A DNA stretch of 10,727 bases from Syntrophobacterales bacterium. GTDB taxonomy: Bacteria > Desulfobacterota > Desulfobaccia > Desulfobaccales > 0-14-0-80-60-11. Below the pieces are notes generated by a model. It was not told the DNA's origin. It ran no database searches and saw only the letters and a list, made by a program, of their open reading frames with translations. Each line of letters opens with the position of its first letter. Within the stretch, counting starts at the first letter, position 1. The DNA lies in contig JAGVPN010000161.1 in the NCBI GenBank assembly GCA_020052215.1, positions 1 to 10,727 of the forward strand, read 5' to 3'. A program made the translations under genes and the position numbers. This document shows, piece after piece, positions 5,301 through 10,727 of this stretch.

Positions 5301-6739
5301 TTGATCATAAACTTGAAACTATTACCGGCTACCCCAAGGAGGACTTCGACTCCCGCAAATTGAAATGGTCTGACCTAATCCTGCCGGAGGACCTGCCGGA
5401 AGCCAAGGCTAAATTCCTCGAGGCCCTGAAAGGCGACAAATCGTACTTGCGGGAATATCGGATTCGAAAGAAAACCGGAGATATCCGTTGGGTCCAGAAT
5501 TTAGGCCAGATATTCTGCGATGCCGGCGGTGAGATTGACTATGTCAGCGGGATCTTCTTTGACATCACTGATCGGAAACAGGCGGAGGAAAGTTTGCGCC
5601 GGGTCACCCGGGCCCTCAAGACCCTCAGCCTATGCAACGAGGTCGTAGTGCGGGCCGTAGAGGAAACAGCCCTTCTGCAAGACATTTGCCGCATCATTGT
5701 AGAGGTGGGTGGGTATGGCCTGGCCTGGGTGGGTTTTGCCCAAGACGATGAGTCCAAGACTGTGCGGCCGGAGGCCTGGGCTGGAATTGAGGCAGGTTTT
5801 TTCGACACCTCGAAGCTCTCTTGGGGTGGTGACCAGGCCCTGCAAACCCCTGGGGGTATAGCCATCGCCAATGGCAGGACCTGTGTAGTGCGGGACATTT
5901 CTGAGGAAGCCTATTCCCCTGCCTGGCAAGCGGAGGCCGTCCGGCGCGGCGTTGCTTCCGCCATTGGCCTCCCCCTGCGGCTGAATGACCAGACCATCGG
6001 GGCCCTGACCATCGATGCTCATGAGGCGAATGCCTTTGATGCAGATGAGGTCAAGCTCCTGGAGGAACTGGCCAGCGATATCTCCTTCGGCATAAAAGCC
6101 CTGCGGACCAGCGCGGCGCGCCGGCAAGCCGAAGCCCAACTCCGAGAAAGCCTGGAGCGGGTGCGGAAGATCATGGACGAGGTTGTCCAAGTCATGGCCC
6201 TTACCGTGGAAATACGGGACCCTTATACCGGCGGGCATCAGCAACGGGTCACCCAGTTGGCCCTGGCCATCGCCCAAGAGATGGGCCTGGATGAGAACCG
6301 GATCGAAGGGCTCCGGGTGGCGGGTTTCCTCCACGATATCGGGAAGATAACCGTGCCGGCCGAGATCCTCAGTAAACCAGGGAAGCTGAGCGAAACCGAA
6401 TTTGGTATCATTAAGGGTCATGCGCAGGCAGGTTATCAGATCTTGACGATGGTCTCCTTCCCCTGGCCCGTGGCTCAGATCGTGCTGCAGCACCATGAGC
6501 GGCTGAATGGCTCCGGCTATCCCCAAGGGCTCCACGAAGCTGACATCCTCCAGGAAACCAAGATATTGACGGTGGCCGACGTGGTGGAAGCCATGGCCTC
6601 GCACCGGCCCTACCGACCGGGGTTGGGGGTTGAGAAGGCTCTGGAGGAAATCACCAAGAATAAGGGCATCCTGTATGATCCTGAGGTGGTGGGGGCCTGC
6701 GTCAAGCTCTTTAGAGAGAGAGGTTTTACCTTTGAGTGA
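2399..6739 (+). CDS. MEDS-GAF-PAS multi-sensor HD-GYP cyclic-di-GMP phosphodiesterase
   Basis: A 1446-residue protein with no membrane segment, so probably cytoplasmic. Domains in order: MEDS (about 6-185, with the typical GDHLCLIY opening), the sensory domain named from methanogens/methylotrophs and the DcmR regulator; a GAF-like unit (232-350); GAF (358-503); PAS (531-631) with C567, C578 and C581 in a C-x10-C-x2-C pattern; PAS (644-760); GAF (769-934); PAS (942-1060, ending DITDRK); GAF (1091-1237); coiled linker; HD-GYP (1259-1446). The HD-GYP motifs are complete: H1280, HD at 1312-1313 in HDIGK, and HHERLNGSGYP at 1365-1375. It should therefore be an active metal-dependent phosphodiesterase that hydrolyses cyclic-di-GMP. 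The start is fixed by the strong ribosome site. The next gene downstream carries the opposing cyclase domain. Which ligands the five or more sensor modules bind cannot be read from sequence. Function of the output domain is confident; domain borders are approximate. Confidence 0.93.
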   Translation: MQYHLRQIKDLQPGDHLCLIYATEAEHRAVLTPFLRQGLESGDKVIYIVDARTGETVLGYLREDGVDADAYMQSGQLVILEVDAAYMREGVFDPDGMIQLLRSETDKALAEGYRALRASGEMSWALRELPGSERLIEYEAKLNDFFPGSQCLALCQYDRRRFTSNLLLEVMTTHPMAVIGTEIYDNSYYLPPKDMLGLDPDSARLTNWIRNLQDRKGIEEALQSRAIRLDERLRCLYRIADLVGTPGIALSTLLQRVVDLIPPAWQYPEVTGASISLEGEEFKTKNFRETPWKLVSAIKVEGREAGRLQVHYLEARPQADEGPFQGEERQLIDAIAERLGRIIERLRAEQGLGVRNRIADIFLMVPNDEMFGAVLQIVLEVMDSAYGIFGYLDEDGTMVCPSMTRDVWEKCQVPDKTIRFPRETRGDSIWGRAISEKSSFYSNEPGRVPEGHVPIHRVLAVPILFQGEVLGQVVVADKSTDYGVRDQEKLEAIAGYIAPVLQARLQRDREDQARRRAEEAVAAERQRFFSMLETMPAYLGLLTPDYQVAFANRHFKERFGEPGGRRCYEYMFGLSEPCENCQAYKVLETGTPQKYEWLGPDGGTYQIYDQLMHDTDGSPLILEMGIDITDRKLAEEALRQANETLRATLDAAPVAIFDLDTEGRVKSLWNAAAEQMLGWRRDEVIGHFLPTVPEDSKDEFAGFREWIRSGKPIKGQDVVRRRKNGSPLEYSIYADPVFDEDGKVIGNIAALMDITKRKEAEQERLAHLRFFENMDQVNRAMLMANDLEQMMRNALDAVLAIFACDRAWLVYPCDPEAPTWRVQMERTRPEYPGAFALELEFPMDADAISVIQAVLAASGPVTFGPGSEHPLAAEVAQRFSYQSQISMAIYPQGEKPYMFGLHQCSYPRVWTAEEVQLLQEIGRRLTDALTSLLIYRNLRDSEQKYRLLVNQIPAVVFKGYADWSIDFFDHKLETITGYPKEDFDSRKLKWSDLILPEDLPEAKAKFLEALKGDKSYLREYRIRKKTGDIRWVQNLGQIFCDAGGEIDYVSGIFFDITDRKQAEESLRRVTRALKTLSLCNEVVVRAVEETALLQDICRIIVEVGGYGLAWVGFAQDDESKTVRPEAWAGIEAGFFDTSKLSWGGDQALQTPGGIAIANGRTCVVRDISEEAYSPAWQAEAVRRGVASAIGLPLRLNDQTIGALTIDAHEANAFDADEVKLLEELASDISFGIKALRTSAARRQAEAQLRESLERVRKIMDEVVQVMALTVEIRDPYTGGHQQRVTQLALAIAQEMGLDENRIEGLRVAGFLHDIGKITVPAEILSKPGKLSETEFGIIKGHAQAGYQILTMVSFPWPVAQIVLQHHERLNGSGYPQGLHEADILQETKILTVADVVEAMASHRPYRPGLGVEKALEEITKNKGILYDPEVVGACVKLFRERGFTFE

Positions 6740-6861
6740 AAGAGTTCGATGCACTTTACCTAATGAGGGGCCGCCTCCGCCAGTCACAATGCCTGCAGAA
6801 GGACCACTATACTTGCGGTGGATGCGGTGGGCAACCTTGAGTCGGGAGGGAAGGCGAAAAT

Positions 6862-6885
6862 AAAACCCGCTGCCGCTGAGTTTTT
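6862..6885 (+). terminator. Weak terminator-like hairpin after the HD-GYP gene
   Basis: AAAAC (6862-6866) can pair with GTTTT (6880-6884), with a GC/GC inner stem (6869-6870 with 6875-6876) around TGCC. The stem is interrupted by a bulge and a mismatch. A short T-run follows and then CGGG. It lies about 120 bases after the stop codon and is only marginally convincing. Confidence 0.22.
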
Positions 6886-6988
6886 CGGGATGAATTGAGA
6901 GGACCCAAGATCCGCCTATGAAATGCTTATCGGAAACGGTAACTTGTGATGGCAGGGGCAAATAGCAGCTGACGATCACTCCTCCTCC

Positions 6989-7014
6989 CTGTGAACCAGG
7001 CATTAAATTCACAG
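6989..7014. repeat. Inverted repeat upstream of the GGDEF sensor gene
   Basis: CTGTGAA (6989-6995) and TTCACAG (7008-7014) are perfect 7-bp arms separated by 12 bases. The half-sites recall TGTGA/TCACA of CRP/FNR-type regulators, but the spacing is far too wide for a standard site of that kind. It could be a two-site operator or a hairpin about 140 bases before the start codon. Confidence 0.4.
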
Positions 7015-7063
7015 CTAATCCAAACAAACTTATCAGATTTTGATTTTCCTTTTAACCTCCTTA

Positions 7064-7077
7064 CCCCCCCCAAAAAA
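7064..7077. repeat. Homopolymer tract C8A6
   Basis: Eight C residues (7064-7071) followed by six A residues (7072-7077) lie about 55 bases before the TATAAT box of the next gene. Runs like this are prone to length change by slippage and could alter promoter strength. No evidence of variation is available here. Confidence 0.6.
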
Positions 7078-7130
7078 CCACTTTATGAGATTAATGAATT
7101 TCCCTGAATAAACCGATTAATACACTAAGT

Positions 7131-7136
7131 TATAAT
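7131..7136 (+). promoter_or_regulatory. Possible -10 box of the GGDEF sensor gene
   Basis: A perfect TATAAT sits 18 bases before ATG 7155 in AT-rich DNA. No good -35 hexamer is found 16-18 bases upstream (AATAAA/ATAAAC there), and the predicted start would fall right at the GGGAG ribosome site, leaving a very short leader. A real promoter may lie further upstream. Confidence 0.3.
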
Positions 7137-7154
7137 TTATTTGGGAGAAAAACT

Positions 7155-10100
7155 ATGCGTGGGCCGCGACTCAAAGATCAAGCAACCCCATGGCATTTAA
7201 TAGCCATCTTTATCTTTTTGACTGTGGTCATCGCCATTGCCGGATATTTTTATTATGAGAATCAGAAAAATGTCACCAGGAAAGAAACATATCGAACGCT
7301 AAAAACCATTGCCAAGTTAAAGGTTGAGCTGATTATCAATTGGCGACGGGAACGTCTGGGTGATGCGAGGATTATTTCCGAGGACCATGAACTGGCTTTA
7401 CTTATCCAGCGGTGGTTCACGGATCAATCGGCATTACAGCTCAAAAATACAATTATTAACAGAATGGCCTCATTAGAAAAGGCTTACGGCTACCAAGGAG
7501 TCATATTACTGGACACCCAGGGAAATGAAAAGTTGTCAGTTCCTGAGGGGCTTTCAAAGATAAGATCTCACATAAAAAAACTGGCTCTTGAGGCTCTCCA
7601 TACCAACAAGGTGCTCGCTTCCGATCTTCATTATGGGAAAAACAGCCAGGATATTCACATGGATATTCTGGCTCCTTTATTTATCCGCCAGGGACTGGAT
7701 AACCAACCGGTGGGAGTTATGCTATTGCGGATAAATCCCTCTGAGTTCCTGTATCCCATGCTCCAATCCTGGCCTGCTCCAAATGTTACAGGCGAGACCG
7801 TTTTAATCCGTCGTGAAGGTAATGAGGTAGTGTTCTTAAACGAACTGCGCCATCGGAAAAATACTGCGCTATCCCTGCGACGCCCTATCAGCGACCCGGA
7901 ATTGCTGGCCGCCAGGGCACTCCAAGGCAAAACAGGAGTGCTCAAGGGTTTGGACTACCGCGGCGTACCGGCAATCGGAGCCCTGGAACAGGTGCCGGAC
8001 TCCCCCTGGTTTATAGTAACTAAAGTTAATGCCGAGGAGGTCGATGCACCGGTTCGCCGCCAGGCCTGGCTCATTTTTTCCTTGATTATTGCCTTAGTCG
8101 CCTGCGCCGGGGTTGGTACCCGTTTTATCTGGCGCAATACTCAGACAAGGTTATTGACGGCCGGACGCCGGCGGTTCTATGACATGCTGGAGATGCTGCC
8201 GGTTTTTGTGGCTTTGCTGACCCCGGATTATCACCTAGCTTTTGCCAATAAAATCTTCAGGGAGCGCTTTGGGGAACCCCACGACAGGCGGTGTTTTGAA
8301 TTAATCTGTGGCCGCACTGAGCCGTGTGAGTTTTGCGAAACCTATACGGTTTTAGACGCCGGAAAGCCCCGGGAATGGGAGCTCACGGGGATGGATAACC
8401 GCAACTATCATATCATCTCCTACCCTTTCACCGACGTTGACGGCTCCCCCCTCATCCTAAAAACGGGCATCGATCTCACCGAGCGCAAGCGGGCCGAGCA
8501 GATTATGCAGGCGCGCCTGCGTCTCCTGGAATTTGCCAATACCCACTCAATGGATGAATTGCTTACTGGCACCTTGGATGAAATCGAAGCACTGACCGGC
8601 AGCGCCATCGGCTTTTATCATTTTCTCGAAGCAGATCAACAAACGCTCTCATTGCAGAATTGGTCCACCAATACCCTGAAGAACATGTGTACCGCGGCCG
8701 GAAAAGGCAGCCATTATGATCTTGCCCAGGCAGGCGTCTGGGCGGATTGTATATACGAACGGCGTCCCGTTATTCACAACGATTATGCTTCTCTACCTCA
8801 CCGCAAAGGGATGCCCGAAGGTCATGCGCCGGTGGTGCGCGAAGTCGTGGTGCCGATTTTCAGAGGCAACCTGATAAAGGCGATCATCGGGGTTGGTAAT
8901 AAAGCGACGAACTATAACGACAGCGACATTGAGATAGTCTCGCAATTGGGTGACCTTTCCTGGGATATTGTGGAGCGCCAGCGGGCCGAGGAGGCCCTGC
9001 TGGAGAGTGAGAAGAGATTTAGCGATGTGGCTGAGAATGCCCAGGAATGGGTTTGGGAAGTCGATGCCCAGGGTAAATATACTTATACCAGTCCAATTGT
9101 GGAGAGATTGATGGGCTATAAGCCTGAGGAAGTACTTGACAAACATTTTTATGACTTATTGCTTCCTGAAGATCGGGAGGAACTCAAGAAAATGGCTTTG
9201 GCAACCTTTGCCGCCAAACAGCCGTTTAGCGAATTTATCAACCGCAACCTTCATAAGGATGGCAGCGTCGTCTGGTTATCGACCAGCGGGGTTCCCATAC
9301 TTGATAAGACGGGAAATCTCCTGGGATACCGCGGCGCAGACATAAATATCACCGAGGAAAAAAGGGCGGAGGAGGAACTGCGCGAATCAGAACAACGCTT
9401 CCGGGCCATGTTTGAAAAGGCCGCGGACGCGATTTTGCTCGCGGACATAGATACCAAAAAATTCCTTATGGGCAACGACATGTCCAGTCAGATGTTGGGT
9501 TACAGTCTGGAGGAAATCCGTCAGTTGGGAGTAATGGACATTCACCCGCCGGAAGCTTTACCCTATGTACTGGAAGAATTTGAGCGACAGGCGAAACAAA
9601 AAATTACCGTGGCGTCAGATCTTCCGGTGCAAAGAAAGGATGGCAGCGTTTTTTATGCGGATATCAATTCGTTCCCCGTAATTATTGAGGGAAAAATCTA
9701 TTTAATGGGGATTTTTCGAGACATCACCGCCAGGCGACTGGCGGTGCAGGCCCTTGAGGAAACCAATGCGAAGCTTGAGATAATGGTTTCCGAAGCGAAC
9801 CAACGCAACCACGCAACCACCATAATCACCGGCATGTCGGAAGCCCTGCAAGCCTGCCGCAATTCCGACGAGGCCTACCCCATCATTGCCCATGCCATCC
9901 AGCAATTGTTTGCGGCTGGGTCAGGGGGGTTATTTATGCTGGACCCGGACGGCAATTTTCTGGAGGTGGTCGCCTCCTGGGGGGAAACCCTGGCCGGAGA
10001 ACAGGTATTTGCCCCCCATAATTGTTGGGCCATCCGCCGCGGCCGGATTCATCTCTCAGGAGGTTGCGCCCAGAATAAGCCCTGCCGCCATCTTCCGGAT

Positions 10101-10727
10101 AACGCAGAAGGTTGTTATTTTTGTCTCCCTTTGATGGCTCAGGAAGGACCCTTTGGATTATTGCATCTGCAGGCTCCTGGCGAGGCAGACAGCTCCGTTA
10201 TTGACCGGATGAAGGATCTGGCGGTAACCGTAGCTGATACCATCTCCCTGACGCTGGCCAACCTCAAACTTCGGGAGACCCTGCGTCAGCAGGTGATTCA
10301 TGATCCCCTCACCGGCTTATACAACCGGCGGTATCTGGACGAGACCCTGGAGCGGGAGGTTCACCGGGTCCAGCGCAAGGGAGCTACCCTGGGGGTCATC
10401 ATGATGGACCTGGATCATTTCAAACGCTTCAATGATACCTATGGCCATGAAGCTGGCGACATCTTGCTGGAGGCTTTGGGGAAATTCCTGAAAACCCAGG
10501 TGCGGGTGGAAGACATCGCCTGCCGCTATGGTGGAGAAGAATTCGTCCTGATTATGCCGGAGGCGTCCCTTGATATTGCCCAACAACGCGCCGAGGAAAT
10601 CGGACGAGAGGTGCCGCATCTCCAGGTGGTGAACCGAGGGCGCTCCCTGGAAAGTACCACCATTTCCCTGGGGGTGGCCATCTTCCCGAACCATGGCGCC
10701 ACAGGCCAAGACGTGCTCCGGGCCGCC
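7155..10727 (+). CDS. Membrane-anchored PAS/GAF multi-sensor diguanylate cyclase (GGDEF), C-terminus cut by window end
   Basis: The frame is open for 1191 codons up to the window edge. Start ATG 7155 has GGGAG at 7143-7147. Layout: membrane segment (about 14-34), a periplasmic sensing region of about 270 residues that looks Cache-like, second membrane segment (305-325), PAS (344-446) with C380, C391 and C394 in a C-x10-C-x2-C pattern plus C385, GAF (457-608), PAS (617-740), PAS (743-862), coiled linker, cysteine-rich GAF (about 890-1037), GGDEF (from 1049). The GGDEF domain has HDPLTGLYNRR, MDLDHFKRFND and an active-site GGEEF (1126-1130). It should make cyclic-di-GMP from two GTP. RVED at 1117-1120, five residues before GGEEF, is an intact inhibitory I-site, so product feedback is likely. 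Its first PAS closely resembles the cysteine PAS of the neighbouring HD-GYP protein. The 5' half uses more AT-ending codons than its neighbours. Perhaps 25-40 residues are missing at the end. Confidence 0.92.
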   Translation, partial: MRGPRLKDQATPWHLIAIFIFLTVVIAIAGYFYYENQKNVTRKETYRTLKTIAKLKVELIINWRRERLGDARIISEDHELALLIQRWFTDQSALQLKNTIINRMASLEKAYGYQGVILLDTQGNEKLSVPEGLSKIRSHIKKLALEALHTNKVLASDLHYGKNSQDIHMDILAPLFIRQGLDNQPVGVMLLRINPSEFLYPMLQSWPAPNVTGETVLIRREGNEVVFLNELRHRKNTALSLRRPISDPELLAARALQGKTGVLKGLDYRGVPAIGALEQVPDSPWFIVTKVNAEEVDAPVRRQAWLIFSLIIALVACAGVGTRFIWRNTQTRLLTAGRRRFYDMLEMLPVFVALLTPDYHLAFANKIFRERFGEPHDRRCFELICGRTEPCEFCETYTVLDAGKPREWELTGMDNRNYHIISYPFTDVDGSPLILKTGIDLTERKRAEQIMQARLRLLEFANTHSMDELLTGTLDEIEALTGSAIGFYHFLEADQQTLSLQNWSTNTLKNMCTAAGKGSHYDLAQAGVWADCIYERRPVIHNDYASLPHRKGMPEGHAPVVREVVVPIFRGNLIKAIIGVGNKATNYNDSDIEIVSQLGDLSWDIVERQRAEEALLESEKRFSDVAENAQEWVWEVDAQGKYTYTSPIVERLMGYKPEEVLDKHFYDLLLPEDREELKKMALATFAAKQPFSEFINRNLHKDGSVVWLSTSGVPILDKTGNLLGYRGADINITEEKRAEEELRESEQRFRAMFEKAADAILLADIDTKKFLMGNDMSSQMLGYSLEEIRQLGVMDIHPPEALPYVLEEFERQAKQKITVASDLPVQRKDGSVFYADINSFPVIIEGKIYLMGIFRDITARRLAVQALEETNAKLEIMVSEANQRNHATTIITGMSEALQACRNSDEAYPIIAHAIQQLFAAGSGGLFMLDPDGNFLEVVASWGETLAGEQVFAPHNCWAIRRGRIHLSGGCAQNKPCRHLPDNAEGCYFCLPLMAQEGPFGLLHLQAPGEADSSVIDRMKDLAVTVADTISLTLANLKLRETLRQQVIHDPLTGLYNRRYLDETLEREVHRVQRKGATLGVIMMDLDHFKRFNDTYGHEAGDILLEALGKFLKTQVRVEDIACRYGGEEFVLIMPEASLDIAQQRAEEIGREVPHLQVVNRGRSLESTTISLGVAIFPNHGATGQDVLRAA

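Larger units (their letters stand above)
6740..7154. other. Intergenic region between the two cyclic-di-GMP sensors
   Basis: These 415 bases have no supported gene. The first 250 or so resemble the GC content of the neighbours, and the last 140 are clearly AT-rich. They contain a weak terminator-like hairpin (6862-6885), a 7-bp inverted repeat (6989-7014), a C8A6 tract (7064-7077) and a TATAAT box just before the next gene. Nothing resembling a cyclic-di-GMP riboswitch core was seen. The gap suggests that the two sensor genes are transcribed separately. Confidence 0.6.

Noticed and set aside
4256..5308. Minus-strand open frame (350 residues) antisense to the PAS/GAF region
   Set aside because: The plus-strand frame has clear PAS and GAF domains, and the antisense peptide is rich in His/Arg/Gly with no domain pattern.
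6989..7014. CRP/FNR binding site from TGTGA...TCACA
   Set aside because: The spacer between the pentamers is 14 bases instead of 6, so it is kept only as an unassigned inverted repeat.
5630..7027. Long minus-strand open frame (465 residues) overlapping the end of the HD-GYP gene
   Set aside because: It runs antisense to a domain with complete HD-GYP motifs, has no close ribosome site and its peptide shows no recognisable domain. It is a shadow of the GC-rich coding frame.
6740..7154. Cyclic-di-GMP riboswitch upstream of the cyclase gene
   Set aside because: It would make biological sense, but no GEMM-type conserved core or matching paired stems could be seen.

Overview
The window looks like chromosomal DNA of a Gram-negative bacterium. 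It has a zinc-finger anti-sigma factor with one membrane segment, an exported LTxxQ-type protein, and two very large multi-PAS/GAF cyclic-di-GMP sensors. That mix, the moderately high GC and the particular PAS/GAF types would fit an anaerobic deltaproteobacterium (Desulfobacterota). This placement is inference from general style only, because no taxonomic marker gene is present.

Layout. (1) Bases 1-1322, plus strand: the end of an ECF sigma factor gene, its overlapping zinc-finger anti-sigma gene, and an overlapping gene for a small exported Spy/CpxP-like protein. These form one tightly packed envelope-stress operon. (2) Bases 1323-1708: a non-coding stretch with a possible promoter, a strong hairpin and an intrinsic terminator (candidate small RNA or the operon 3' end), followed by a complete tRNA-Leu(CAA) with its own terminator. 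(3) Bases 1681-2020, minus strand: the C-terminal part of a tyrosine recombinase (integrase) pointing at the 3' end of the tRNA. It is the scar of an integrated element, and an exact 10-bp tandem duplication inside its HxLRHT catalytic box breaks the reading frame. Bases 2021-2398 hold no convincing gene. (4) Bases 2399-6739, plus strand: a 1446-residue soluble sensor, MEDS-GAF-GAF-PAS-PAS-GAF-PAS-GAF, ending in a canonical HD-GYP cyclic-di-GMP phosphodiesterase. (5) Bases 6740-7154: an intergenic gap that becomes AT-rich, with an inverted repeat and a C8A6 tract. (6) Bases 7155-10727, plus strand: a membrane-anchored sensor with a periplasmic domain, PAS-GAF-PAS-PAS-GAF and a GGDEF diguanylate cyclase domain. 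It runs off the window a few tens of residues before its expected end.

How the genes relate. The two sensors carry opposite output activities: HD-GYP degrades cyclic-di-GMP and GGDEF makes it. They are neighbours on one strand and share a very similar PAS module with a conserved C-x10-C-x2-C cysteine pattern. This suggests a paired make/break circuit, one arm reading the cytoplasm and the other the periplasm, possibly tuned by a common metal- or redox-linked signal. The sigma/anti-sigma/exported-protein set is a separate envelope-stress unit. I see no defence system, CRISPR array or intact mobile element.
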